From NCBI GenBank assembly GCA_002430925.1, contig DJDD01000029.1:1-27061 (forward strand): 27,061 bases of DNA, in the 5' to 3' direction. The translations under genes were made by a program, and so were the position numbers. Origin of the DNA: Flavobacteriales bacterium UBA5933 (GTDB taxonomy: Bacteria > Bacteroidota > Bacteroidia > Flavobacteriales > Weeksellaceae). Positions 7,712 through 15,860 of this stretch are shown here, piece after piece. Under the pieces are notes generated by a model that was not told the origin of the DNA, did no database searches, and saw only the letters and a list, made by a program, of their open reading frames with translations. Position 1 is the stretch's first letter; every line of letters starts with the position of its first letter.

Positions 7712-7770
7712 AAATGAATATTAGATGAAATTTATTATTTTTTCAATAATAACCTCACTAAATATATAAT

Positions 7771-7806
7771 TTATAAAACCTCATAATTCTTTATGAGGTT
7801 TTATAA
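7771..7806 (-). terminator. Terminator hairpin after the tyrosine phosphatase gene
   Basis: Perfect 15-bp inverted repeat, arms 7771-7785 and 7792-7806, six-nt loop, core AACCTCATA. It starts 15 nt past the phosphatase stop. The downstream U tract on the minus strand is interrupted, so this is a likely but not ideal terminator. Confidence 0.65.
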
Positions 7807-7821
7807 ATGTTTAAATTTTAT

Positions 7822-8877
7822 TTAATCAAGGTATAAGTTTCTCAATTTTACCAAATCAACATTCAATTCATTGATTAAAAAGTTATCTACACTCCCATAT
7901 TTCTCTTTCATTTTATCTATTCCTGCTTGTAAAAATTCTTTTTTAACAGAAAAAAGACTCAAAGTTTCTGGCTTCTTTTGAATTATACTTGCAAATTTTG
8001 GAATAATATATTTATTAGATAATAAATAATCATTCATTATATCTTTTTCATCCATTCCTAATGCAAATAAAATTAATGCAGATGCCATTCCTGTTCTATC
8101 TTTACCTGCAGTACAATGATATAAAAGAGGTACATTGTTTTCAGGATTTTGGAGAAGTTGAAACATTTTACGATATTCTGCAATTATATTAGGCTCTGTA
8201 ACTAATAACTGATTCATTTCAATCATGGCTGAATCAATTTTTGATGAACTTAAATCCATCATACTATTCAAGTTTCCAGGATTAATACTTAATTGAAGTT
8301 CTTCTTTCAAAGAAGATGGTTTTTTATCTTGAGAATTTTTTATTTCATCAGAACTTCTAAAATCTATAACAGTTAAAAGTGGTATACTAGAAAGATATGC
8401 TAAATCATCTTGAGTTAAAGTAGATAAATCATCCGATCTAAAAATTTTACCCCATTTCACAAAATGATTATCTTTTGTTTTATAGCCACCTAAATCTCTA
8501 AAATTAAAACCTCCTGCAATCGGTAAATGTTTATCAGCAAAAACAATTTCTTTATTGTTCTCTTTTATCATAAAATAATAACGTTTGTCATTATCTTTCA
8601 AATTAATAGGAAAATTTCCTTTTCCATGTCCTATTAAAACAGGTGTAGTAAGATTTATTTGAGTTGGAGTAGAACCAATATACAATTCCCAATCTCCATC
8701 AATATTAGAAATAAATGTTGCTTTCTTAGTTTTTTTATCTCTACTTATTTCTACTAGAGGATTGTAATTATAATCAACATAATTCGTAGTTGGTGAAGAT
8801 TGAGTAGTATTCTGGGCATTAGATTTAATACTTATTAAAAGTAAAGCCATTGATAATAATGGGTAAGTAGATTTCAT
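7822..8877 (-). CDS. Exported tyrosine-protein phosphatase (Y_phosphatase3 family)
   Basis: 351 residues. MKSTYPLLSMALLLISIKSNAQ is a signal peptide. Residues 35-115 look like a small beta-rich domain. The PF13350-type opening NFRDLGGY is at 125-132. The CX5R phosphatase loop HCTAGKDRTG has C255 as nucleophile and R261 for phosphate binding. RSDDLSTLTQDDLAYL is the usual family segment between them. Relatives include secreted Mycobacterium PtpB and Listeria LipA, which hydrolyse phosphotyrosine and phosphoinositides. Here the enzyme should act in the periplasm or outside the cell; its substrate is unknown. The gene is alone, with terminators on both sides. Confidence 0.92.
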   Translation of the reverse strand: MKSTYPLLSMALLLISIKSNAQNTTQSSPTTNYVDYNYNPLVEISRDKKTKKATFISNIDGDWELYIGSTPTQINLTTPVLIGHGKGNFPINLKDNDKRYYFMIKENNKEIVFADKHLPIAGGFNFRDLGGYKTKDNHFVKWGKIFRSDDLSTLTQDDLAYLSSIPLLTVIDFRSSDEIKNSQDKKPSSLKEELQLSINPGNLNSMMDLSSSKIDSAMIEMNQLLVTEPNIIAEYRKMFQLLQNPENNVPLLYHCTAGKDRTGMASALILFALGMDEKDIMNDYLLSNKYIIPKFASIIQKKPETLSLFSVKKEFLQAGIDKMKEKYGSVDNFLINELNVDLVKLRNLYLD

Positions 8878-8974
8878 TCAATTTATTTTTTTAAGTAATT
8901 ATTAGTCATTCCCTTAAATATAATATTTATAATTTACTTTATATCAAATATTTGTGTTTTTTTACAACAAAAAC

Positions 8975-9009
8975 AAAAAAAGGTTGCTACATTCGTAACA
9001 ACCTTTTTT
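8975..9009 (-). terminator. Terminator of the hem operon
   Basis: Inverted repeat AAAAAAGGTTGCTAC / GTAACAACCTTTTTT with one internal mismatch and an ATTC loop. It starts 28 nt past the hemE stop, and its minus-strand reading ends in a run of U. It separates hemE from the phosphatase gene. Confidence 0.85.
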
Positions 9010-9036
9010 CTAAGTTCACTTAAAAAGAATATTCTC

Positions 9037-10065
9037 TTAAGATTTTTTATAGTTTACAACAGCTTCTATAAAAGCTTGTGCGTTTTCTACTGGGACATTT
9101 GGTAAAATTCCATGTCCTAGATTAGCGATGTATTTATAAGTACCAAAATCGTCTATCATTTCTTTTACCATTTTTTGAATTGTTTCTGGTGGAGATAATA
9201 AACGTGATGGATCAAAATTCCCTTGTAATGTTTTCTTGAATCCTGTAAACTCTCTTGCTAATTGTGGTGTTATTGTCCAATCTACTCCTAAAGCTGATGC
9301 CTTAGAATCTGCCATTTTTTCTAGCGCAAACCAACATCCTTTTGCAAATACTGTTACTGGAACTACTTTAGATAATTCGTTTACAATTTGCTCTATATAT
9401 TTCCAAGAAAATTCGTCGTAATCTTTTGGTGATAACATTCCTCCCCAAGAATCGAAAATTTGAATTACATTAGCTCCGTGTTCTACTTTCTTTAGTAAAT
9501 ACTGAATTGTTGTTTGTGTAATTTTTTCCAATAATTGGTGAGCTGCAACTGGATTTTGAAAACAGAATCCTTTTGCTATATCAAAAGATTTAGAACCTCT
9601 TCCTTCTACTGCATAACATAACAATGTCCAAGGTGAACCTGCAAAACCAATTAATGGAATTTTATCGTCCAACTCTTTTTTTGTAATATCCATTGCTGCA
9701 TAAACGTAACCTAATTCTTCTTCAACATCAGGAATATAAACTTTTTCTACGTCTTGTGCTGTACGAATAGGATTCTCTAACCAAGGTCCAACTCCTGGTT
9801 TCATTTCGAAATTCATTCCCATTGCTTGTGGAACAACTAATATATCCGAAAAAATAATTGCGGCATCTAATGGGAAACGACGAATTGGCTGTACTGTAAT
9901 TTCTGCAGCTAATTCTGGTGTTTGACAACGTGTAAAGAAATCGTATTTATCTCTTAATTCGATAAATTCTGGTAAATATCTTCCTGCTTGACGCATCATC
10001 CAAACTGGCGGACGTTCTACTTCTTCTCCTCTCAATGCTTTTAAAAGCAAATCATTTTTTATCAT
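9037..10065 (-). CDS. hemE: Uroporphyrinogen decarboxylase
   Basis: 342 residues, the normal length. It removes the four acetate carboxyls of uroporphyrinogen III to give coproporphyrinogen III in the cytoplasm. The active-site strand RPPVWMMRQAGRYLPEF carries R25 and R29, and IFSDILVVP holds the essential Asp (D74). GFAGSPWTLLCYAVEGRGSK is the family's second signature. The gene starts 14 nt inside hemD, so translation of the two is probably coupled. It is the last gene of the operon; a terminator follows. Confidence 0.98.
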   Translation of the reverse strand: MIKNDLLLKALRGEEVERPPVWMMRQAGRYLPEFIELRDKYDFFTRCQTPELAAEITVQPIRRFPLDAAIIFSDILVVPQAMGMNFEMKPGVGPWLENPIRTAQDVEKVYIPDVEEELGYVYAAMDITKKELDDKIPLIGFAGSPWTLLCYAVEGRGSKSFDIAKGFCFQNPVAAHQLLEKITQTTIQYLLKKVEHGANVIQIFDSWGGMLSPKDYDEFSWKYIEQIVNELSKVVPVTVFAKGCWFALEKMADSKASALGVDWTITPQLAREFTGFKKTLQGNFDPSRLLSPPETIQKMVKEMIDDFGTYKYIANLGHGILPNVPVENAQAFIEAVVNYKKS

Positions 10066-10729
10066 CGATATATTTTTTTATATTTTCTATAACTGTTTCT
10101 ATCAAAGGAATATCTGCAGTTATTATTGTATGTTCTGGATAATTTTCTCGTATCGCAGAAGTTGTTGTTTTTCCTACTGTAAAAATACAAGAAGTTTTTG
10201 GAATAGCATTTTTTTGATGAAATGCTTTGAATGATAATGGACTAAAAAATGCATAAGCATCAAAATATTCTTCGAGCTGATAACTTATTTGTTCTGAATA
10301 ATAAGTTGTCACTTGATTTACATGATGATTGGCTTCTGTAAGTAATTTGATTAATGTTTCTCGACGAGATGAACCACACAAAAAATTCCATTTTGGCGAA
10401 TAATTATTACTGATTAGTTTTTCTGCTAAATCTTCAGCATAATCTTCAACCAAAACAACATTTCTATTTTGTGTTATTAATTTCTCGGCTGTTTTTTTTC
10501 CAACTACAAAAAAATCACCTTTTAAATCCAGTTTTCGAATTGCTTCTACTGTATTTTGACTACTTACAATATATTGTTCAATTGAAAAATCTATCTGTTG
10601 TGAGATACTATTTACTGTATTAAAATCTATTTGCAATGTCGGTTGGCAAACTACCTCAACATTATCATCAAAAGCATTTTTTAAAATGGTTGATGGAATA
10701 GATTTAGTAAATAAAATCTTCTTAATCAC
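10052..10729 (-). CDS. hemD: Uroporphyrinogen-III synthase
   Basis: 225 residues. It closes hydroxymethylbilane into uroporphyrinogen III. HemD proteins are poorly conserved. The call rests on the two-domain pattern (FVVGKKTAEKL near the first linker, YFDAYAFFSPLSFKAFHQKN and CIFTVGKTTTSAIRE in the second) and on its place between hemC and hemE. It starts with GTG, overlapping the hemC stop as GTGA, and its 3' end overlaps the hemE start by 14 nt. This is the tightest coupling in the window. Confidence 0.93.
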   Translation of the reverse strand: MIKKILFTKSIPSTILKNAFDDNVEVVCQPTLQIDFNTVNSISQQIDFSIEQYIVSSQNTVEAIRKLDLKGDFFVVGKKTAEKLITQNRNVVLVEDYAEDLAEKLISNNYSPKWNFLCGSSRRETLIKLLTEANHHVNQVTTYYSEQISYQLEEYFDAYAFFSPLSFKAFHQKNAIPKTSCIFTVGKTTTSAIRENYPEHTIITADIPLIETVIENIKKYIDDKK

Positions 10730-11655
10730 GATTTTTCTGCAATTTCCTTTTTTATTGCTTCTATCAATTTACCTGCTCCTTGTGCAATACATTCTTCAGC
10801 AAATTCTTTTCCTTTTGTTTGGTATTCACTTGCTTTGAATTGTCTTTCGATAGAAATCATTTCTTGTCCATCGATCGATAAAATTGCACCTTTAAAAGAA
10901 TAGTTTTCTTCGTCTATTTTTTCGACTAGTGCACCAATTGGAGCTGTACATCCTCCTTCTAATACATTAAGAAATTGACGTTCTACAGTTGCAAAACGTT
11001 CACATTCTGGATTATTAATATCACTTAAATCTAATCCTTCTTTAGCTACAATTCCTAAAATTCCTTGTGATGGAGCAGCAATCATCGAATCGATGACTTT
11101 GTAATGAAGACCTTTGTCTTTTAACTCATCTAATATTTCTGAACGATCTAGTCCTGCAAAAGCAAAAATAGCTCCATCCCACTCTATATTATCTTGTAAT
11201 TTCTTTAAACGTAACTGTACATTTCCACGTAAATCTACAATAGTATCATTTGGGTATTGATGATGCCAAAATGCTTTTCTACGTAAAGAACCAGTCGCAA
11301 TTATACGATGTTTTTTTTCGAAAATATCAGCTGATTTATAAACTAAAATATCAGCTGAACTAGCTCTTTCTGGATAAGCAATTAACTCTAAACTTTCAGG
11401 TAAAACCGTTGGTACATCTTTTAAAGAATGTACAGCAATATCTACTTTATCATTTAACAAGGCAATATCCAACGATCGAGTAAAAACACCTGTTAATCCA
11501 AGTGAATAAATAGGTTGTTTTAAATTTTGATCTCCTTCCGAAGTAATAGGAACTATTTCTGTTGGATGCCCTTTAGCTTCTAAAATAGAAGCTACCTTAT
11601 TGGCTTGCCAAAGTGCTAATGGACTTTGACGTGTACCAATTTTTATTGTTTTCAT
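10726..11655 (-). CDS. hemC: Hydroxymethylbilane synthase (porphobilinogen deaminase)
   Basis: 309 residues. It polymerises four porphobilinogen units onto a dipyrromethane cofactor. IKIGTRQSPLALWQA opens the protein, HSLKD (76-80) supplies the catalytic Asp, ATGSLRRKA binds substrate carboxylates, and C236 in LEGGCTAPIGA is the cofactor attachment cysteine. All key positions are intact. It lies 8 nt after hemA and overlaps hemD by 4 nt. Confidence 0.98.
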   Translation of the reverse strand: MKTIKIGTRQSPLALWQANKVASILEAKGHPTEIVPITSEGDQNLKQPIYSLGLTGVFTRSLDIALLNDKVDIAVHSLKDVPTVLPESLELIAYPERASSADILVYKSADIFEKKHRIIATGSLRRKAFWHHQYPNDTIVDLRGNVQLRLKKLQDNIEWDGAIFAFAGLDRSEILDELKDKGLHYKVIDSMIAAPSQGILGIVAKEGLDLSDINNPECERFATVERQFLNVLEGGCTAPIGALVEKIDEENYSFKGAILSIDGQEMISIERQFKASEYQTKGKEFAEECIAQGAGKLIEAIKKEIAEKS

Positions 11656-11663
11656 GATTAATT

Positions 11664-12911
11664 TTAAGCTTGTTTTAAACGAAACATTTTTTCCATCAAC
11701 TGTATAGTTTCATCTGCATTATCTTTATTTTCTATTAAATATGATGCAAATTGATTTGTTATTTTTTGAATAACTTTTTCAGTTAAAAGTGTTTCACTTT
11801 CGTCGATAGTTATATTATCTTTTTTCAAGTTATTTAAAGCAAAAGATTGGAAAAAATCTAATCTATTTTTAAATGACTGAATTGCAGGAACTAATTCTCT
11901 TGTTTCTAACCAATCGTAAAACTCAGAAGAATGTTCTTCAATAATTGCTAAAGCTTCTGGTATTGCATTACGACGTTGTGCAATTGTATCATCTACCATT
12001 TTAGATAAACCATCAACATTTACTAATTGTATTGTTTCACGAGCTGCTAATGTATGGATTACATTTTCTGGAACTGACATATCAATAATAGTCATTTCTT
12101 TATCATAAGGAATCATTTCCTCTGTAATTGTATAATTACTAGCGCCTGTTGCAACAATTAAAATATCTGTGTTTTTTAATTCTTGTTCTAATTCACTATG
12201 ATCTTTTACAGTAATATCATATTTCAATCCAAGAATTTCTGCTTTTTCCTTGGTTCTATTAATTAATGTAATATTTGTATTTGGATAATGTTTTACTAAG
12301 TTAGCACATGTATTACGACCAATCTTACCAATACCATACAAAAGGATGTTTTTATTATCTAAGTTTCCTTGTGTAGCTTGTATAAAATTTACTGCTGAAT
12401 AAGCAACAGATGCAGAACCATTACTTAAAAAAGTTTCATTCTTTACTTTCTTACTTATTTGTATTGCAGTATTTACTAATCTTTCAAGAAAAGCATTTGA
12501 AGCTCCTTCTTTTTTAAATCGATTAAACCAAATTTTGATTTGACCAATAATATCAAAATCACCTAAAATTTGACTTTCTAATCCAGAAGAAACACGGAAC
12601 AAATGGTTAATTGCATCAATACCTTCTTTCACAACCATAAAATTGCGAAAATCTTGTGCATTACCTTCTGTGTATTTACAGTATTGTTCTACGATTTGAT
12701 TTTCGTTTTCTGCAAAACCATAAAACTCTGTACGATTACAAGTTGATACAATGAAAAAATTATCTAAACCGTTCGATTTAGAATCTTTTGTAAACTCACC
12801 TACCTGATCAGGAAAAAATGTATATTTACCTCTTGTTTCAGCATCAGCTTTTTCATAGCTAATTCCTATTACGTAAAAGTTTTCCTCCTTGTTGTTTCCT
12901 TTTATTGTCAT
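11664..12911 (-). CDS. hemA: Glutamyl-tRNA reductase
   Basis: 415 residues, typical. It is the first committed enzyme of C5-pathway tetrapyrrole synthesis, reducing glutamyl-tRNA(Glu) to glutamate-1-semialdehyde with NADPH. The catalytic C58 lies in VSTCNRTEFYGF. GLESQILGDFDIIGQIK is the family signature. The NADPH fold shows at NILLYGIGKIGRN, and the C-terminal dimerisation helix is present. The N-terminus has a short extra charged stretch (TIKGNNKEE). It is the first gene of hemACDE, with a -7 box 18 nt upstream. hemL and hemB are not in the window. Confidence 0.98.
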   Translation of the reverse strand: MTIKGNNKEENFYVIGISYEKADAETRGKYTFFPDQVGEFTKDSKSNGLDNFFIVSTCNRTEFYGFAENENQIVEQYCKYTEGNAQDFRNFMVVKEGIDAINHLFRVSSGLESQILGDFDIIGQIKIWFNRFKKEGASNAFLERLVNTAIQISKKVKNETFLSNGSASVAYSAVNFIQATQGNLDNKNILLYGIGKIGRNTCANLVKHYPNTNITLINRTKEKAEILGLKYDITVKDHSELEQELKNTDILIVATGASNYTITEEMIPYDKEMTIIDMSVPENVIHTLAARETIQLVNVDGLSKMVDDTIAQRRNAIPEALAIIEEHSSEFYDWLETRELVPAIQSFKNRLDFFQSFALNNLKKDNITIDESETLLTEKVIQKITNQFASYLIENKDNADETIQLMEKMFRLKQA

Positions 12912-12928
12912 TTCCTCAAATACTGGTA

Positions 12929-12936
12929 CAAAAATA
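12929..12936 (-). promoter_or_regulatory. -7 box (TATTTTTG) of the hem operon
   Basis: Perfect TAnnTTTG on the minus strand, 18 nt before the hemA ATG, giving a very short leader. No -33 element at the normal distance, which is compatible with an activator-dependent promoter. Confidence 0.5.
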
Positions 12937-12980
12937 GTATCTAAATAGATGTGAAAATAACTTTAAAAATAAAAAATACC

Positions 12981-13008
12981 TCTAAAAATTAAAGTTTGCT
13001 TTTTTAGA
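12981..13008. promoter_or_regulatory. Candidate operator between hemA and the AraC regulator
   Basis: Inverted repeat TCTAAAAA-N12-TTTTTAGA placed between the two divergent -7 boxes, 44 nt from that of hemA and 20 nt from that of the regulator gene. It would cover the -33 region of the regulator's own promoter. It is A+T-rich, so chance is possible. Confidence 0.3.
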
Positions 13009-13028
13009 ATTATTATAAATAAAAGTTT

Positions 13029-13036
13029 TATATTTG
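13029..13036 (+). promoter_or_regulatory. -7 box (TATATTTG) for the PchR-like regulator
   Basis: Perfect TAnnTTTG match 71 nt before the ATG at 13108. That leaves a leader of about 65 nt. Confidence 0.4.
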
Positions 13037-13107
13037 TTTCTGAACCTTTATAAAGAGTGAATTTGACAAAAATCAGCCTTTTTATATGATAAACCTCATT
13101 AATTGAA

Positions 13108-13986
13108 ATGGAATTAAAAAATACCCATAAAAGTAAAATCACTGAACATAAATTGTCAACTGATATCTATATCGCTCAAATAGACAACTTTACAGAATCA
13201 ACAGAATCAATTTTAAAAGGTATTGATAAAAGATATATACAATTCTATTTTTGTACAAAAGGATCTTTGACATTTAATTTTAATAATGGTATTTATAAAA
13301 TCAATCTCCATGAAAATAAAAGTTTTTTATTCTATTATCCAACTTTAGACATTCCTCTTAGTTTAAATATTAATGCAGAAAGTAAAGTTTATATCATTGT
13401 TTTATCAATTCAAAAATTACATGAATTATTTGCTGAATATAAAATTCAAAATGATTTAATTTCAAGCATGAATAAAGAAAAATTTTATATTGAACGTGAT
13501 ATTTTTCCTGCATTAAAAATTGTTCTAAATCAAATAGAACAAATGAAACTTTCTCCTCAATTTCAAAATCTATTTTTAATAGGAAAATTATATGAATTAT
13601 TCACACTTTATTTTTCTGAAATTGAAAATGAAAACGAACATTGTCCTTTTCTAAATGATGAAAAAGAAAGTAAACAGATTAAGGAAATAAAAGATTATTT
13701 AGTTGCTGATTATAAAAACCCTCCTACAATCAAACAGCTTTGCGAAAAATTTTCTATTTCTGAGTATCATCTAAAAGAAGGTTTTAAGGAAATTTATGGA
13801 ACTACAATTTATGGTTATTTACTAGATAAAAAACTAGAATATGCTTTACATAAATTAGAAGAGAAAAAACAAAAAGTAAAAGATATTTCTTTTGAAATAG
13901 GTTATGAAAACCCATCTCATTTTATTTCAGCATTTAAGAAGAAATACGGTGTTACTCCAAAGCAATATATAAAACAATCTGAATAA
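13108..13986 (+). CDS. PchR-like AraC-family regulator divergent from hemA
   Basis: 292 residues. The N-terminal sensor part (about 40-130) is a cupin-like region of unknown ligand. The C-terminal 205-292 is the AraC DNA-binding module. The segment YHLKEGFKEIYGTTIYGYLL matches the LKxGFKxxYGTTxxxYL pattern typical of PchR/YbtA-type regulators, which respond to iron-siderophore complexes. The signature ISFEIGYENPSHFISAFKKK and the GVTPKQYI tail complete it. Its divergent placement from hemACDE, with 196 nt between, suggests it regulates haem synthesis, perhaps in response to haem or iron. That link is inference from position and subfamily. Confidence 0.88.
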   Translation: MELKNTHKSKITEHKLSTDIYIAQIDNFTESTESILKGIDKRYIQFYFCTKGSLTFNFNNGIYKINLHENKSFLFYYPTLDIPLSLNINAESKVYIIVLSIQKLHELFAEYKIQNDLISSMNKEKFYIERDIFPALKIVLNQIEQMKLSPQFQNLFLIGKLYELFTLYFSEIENENEHCPFLNDEKESKQIKEIKDYLVADYKNPPTIKQLCEKFSISEYHLKEGFKEIYGTTIYGYLLDKKLEYALHKLEEKKQKVKDISFEIGYENPSHFISAFKKKYGVTPKQYIKQSE

Positions 13987-14059
13987 TTATTTTTAAAAAT
14001 TTAGATTTTTAATTCTTTATTTAATATTTATTTTCGCGCACTTAATTTATTACTTGCAG

Positions 14060-15106
14060 ATGAAAAATATTTTATTAATCTTTTTTCCTGCTTTACTATT
14101 TTCACAAATTCCAGATTATTATGAAGGAATTAATTTTAAACAAAATGGTAGTAAAGTAAAGGAAGAATTACATGATTTAATCAACGCCACACATCATTCT
14201 ATTAACTATACTCCTGGAGTATGGAATATACTTAACAAATCTGATTTAGTCCCAGGATCAAAAAATAAAGTTTTAATGATTTATGGATTTTCCGATAGCT
14301 CTAAAAAATTCTCTGAACAACGAACTAGAGATATTAATAAGAAAAATCAAGGCAAACAAAATGAAAGCCCAAATGGAAAATGGGAAAGAGAACATGTTTT
14401 TCCAAAATCTTTGGCTGTACCTAAATTAGACACAAGCCATCCTGGAACAGGAACTGATGCACATAACTTACGCGCTGTAGACAGACAAATAAATGCGACA
14501 AGAAATAATAACCCATACAGAGAAAAATCAGCGATTGATAAAGATGGAAAAGCAAAATTAAATAACGGAGCTTTTTATCCTGGTGACGAATGGACTGGTG
14601 ATGTTGCAAGAATTGTAATGTATATGTACTTACATTATGGTTTAGAAACTGATCCACAAAAGGTAGCTTACAATAAAGCAACAACTAATAAAGATAAAAT
14701 GCCTACAATGTTCCTTAAATGGAATGCTCAAGACAAAGTATCAGAATTTGAAAAAGTAAGAAATGAAGTTATTGCAGCAAAACAAGGCAGTAGAAATCCA
14801 TTTATAGATAATCCTTATTTAGCAACAATCATTTGGGGAGGAGAAAAAGCACAAAATACGTGGAAAGAGTTGGAAAAAAGCAACTCGAATAACAATCTAA
14901 AAGTTTCTTATGACTCTAAAACAAATAAAATAAATATTCTTGCTCAAAATTTCAAAAAAGTTAATTTATACACTATTAACGGGCAACTATTAAAACAATA
15001 TGTAACAAAAACTATAGATTTAAAAAATTACTCTAACAAAGCTTTTATTCTTGCTATAGAACTAAAAGATGGGACTATAGTAACAAGAAAAATTACTAAA
15101 AAATAA
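14060..15106 (+). CDS. Secreted endonuclease I family nuclease with type IX secretion tail
   Basis: 348 residues from the ATG at 14060; an in-frame TTG at 14054 is rejected. MKNILLIFFPALLFSQ is a signal peptide. Residues about 20-265 form the endonuclease I domain (PF04231, as in EndA/NucM and Vibrio Vvn): WEREHVFPKSLA with the catalytic H112, DAHNLRAVD (133-141), and N145 as the likely metal ligand. This is a beta-beta-alpha-metal DNase/RNase active site. The last 70 or so residues, beginning LKVSYDSKTNKINI and containing VNLYTINGQLL, match the type A C-terminal sorting domain of the type IX secretion system. The nuclease is therefore probably released or surface-bound, for nutrient scavenging or breaking down extracellular DNA. 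A terminator follows. Confidence 0.93.
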   Translation: MKNILLIFFPALLFSQIPDYYEGINFKQNGSKVKEELHDLINATHHSINYTPGVWNILNKSDLVPGSKNKVLMIYGFSDSSKKFSEQRTRDINKKNQGKQNESPNGKWEREHVFPKSLAVPKLDTSHPGTGTDAHNLRAVDRQINATRNNNPYREKSAIDKDGKAKLNNGAFYPGDEWTGDVARIVMYMYLHYGLETDPQKVAYNKATTNKDKMPTMFLKWNAQDKVSEFEKVRNEVIAAKQGSRNPFIDNPYLATIIWGGEKAQNTWKELEKSNSNNNLKVSYDSKTNKINILAQNFKKVNLYTINGQLLKQYVTKTIDLKNYSNKAFILAIELKDGTIVTRKITKK

Positions 15107-15131
15107 TTTTAATTTTTATATTACATACAAC

Positions 15132-15161
15132 AAATCGGCTCTATATAAATAGTGCCGATTT
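15132..15161 (+). terminator. Intrinsic terminator of the endonuclease gene
   Basis: Stem AAATCGGC / GCCGATTT extended by four more pairs beyond one mismatch (arms 15132-15144 and 15149-15161), followed by TATTTTTTTT. On the other strand there is no U tract, so it serves the plus-strand gene. Confidence 0.85.
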
Positions 15162-15183
15162 ATTTTTTTTATAATAATTAATC

Positions 15184-15699
15184 TTAACAACCTTCATTAT
15201 ACGTTACTTCAAAAGAAATAACTCTTCCATTAACTATATTGAATTGTAATAGACTTCCAGCATCATAATCTTCTACATTAAAATAACGCAAAGCCTTTGT
15301 TCTTTTATCTGTTTTTTCATCATAACCATCAAAAATAGAAATATTGTAATTTTTATATTTAGAAATTAACTCATCTAAACTACTCCCTATTTTTGCACCA
15401 GATAAAGTCTTTAAAGTAGAATCAGATGATTTTATTCTATAAACATACAAACCATTTGATACACCTTGCTCACCATTTGTAGATAACATTATTGTATATG
15501 TGATTCCATTAAAAACAATTTTCAAATCTTCTTCTGGATAACCATATTCATTTAATTTAAGCTTAAATTTTTGCCCAGTTAACTTCTCTAATTCAGAAAA
15601 TTTCATTCCTAATTTTATATCGTTTATACGAGTTGTGGAAACTTGTGCTATTCCATAAAAACTTATAAATAAAGTTGTAATAAGTAATAATTTTTTCAT
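15184..15699 (-). CDS. Exported protein of unknown function
   Basis: 171 residues with a clear signal peptide (MKKLLLITTLFISFYGIAQ). The mature part begins STTRINDIKLGMKFSELEKL. The 'IxLGMxxxEL' pattern recurs at SGAKIGSSLDELISKYKNYN, suggesting two copies of a small SmpA/BamE-like alpha-beta unit of the kind common in periplasmic Bacteroidota proteins. Only one cysteine, at the very C-terminus (NEGC). No enzyme motif seen. It is monocistronic and convergent with the endonuclease gene. Function unknown. Confidence 0.8.
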   Translation of the reverse strand: MKKLLLITTLFISFYGIAQVSTTRINDIKLGMKFSELEKLTGQKFKLKLNEYGYPEEDLKIVFNGITYTIMLSTNGEQGVSNGLYVYRIKSSDSTLKTLSGAKIGSSLDELISKYKNYNISIFDGYDEKTDKRTKALRYFNVEDYDAGSLLQFNIVNGRVISFEVTYNEGC

Positions 15700-15736
15700 G
15701 ATTTTTAATTTTATTATAATTTTGATTTATTTCTTG

Positions 15737-15845
15737 GCAATACCTTTGGTCCGGGCTTTTCGCTATATCTTTTTAGATTAGTCATCACATTTTGACTTCG
15801 GTCAATGCCCATCTAAAAAGGATGCCGCTTCAATCCCTATCGCAG
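15737..15845 (-). repeat. Dispersed hairpin repeat, copy 4
   Basis: Read on the minus strand it starts CTGCGATAGGGATTGAAGC and has the shared GCATCC next to a stem CTTTTTAGAT/ATCTAAAAAG (15769-15778 with 15811-15820). It ends with the 3' block AAAAAGATATAGCGAAAAGC and CCGGACC. The loop holds a second small hairpin (TGAC/GTCA). It is the most diverged of the four in its 5' block. Confidence 0.75.
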
Positions 15846-15860
15846 TCTAATTAATAAATC

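Noticed and set aside
9728..9928. 66-codon open frame overlapping hemE, and the 9236-9421 plus-strand frame
   Set aside because: Both lie wholly within hemE, whose protein is complete and fully conserved; they are shadow frames.
13063..13090. TTGACA-N16-TATGAT, an E. coli sigma-70-like promoter upstream of the PchR-like regulator
   Set aside because: Bacteroidota primary sigma factors use TTG/TAnnTTTG, and in such A+T-rich DNA this match is likely chance. The TATATTTG at 13029-13036 is preferred.
13993..14012. Hairpin TTAAAAAT/ATTTTTAA after the PchR-like regulator gene
   Set aside because: The stem is purely A/T and short. It is common by chance in this composition, so I do not call it a terminator.
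14421..14684. 87-codon minus-strand frame inside the endonuclease gene
   Set aside because: Cys/Leu/His-rich shadow of the conserved endonuclease domain, with no independent support.
653..15845. The four repeat copies as a CRISPR array or an insertion sequence
   Set aside because: Copies are thousands of bases apart and in both orientations, and none contains a transposase frame. This is not an array, and no autonomous element is present.
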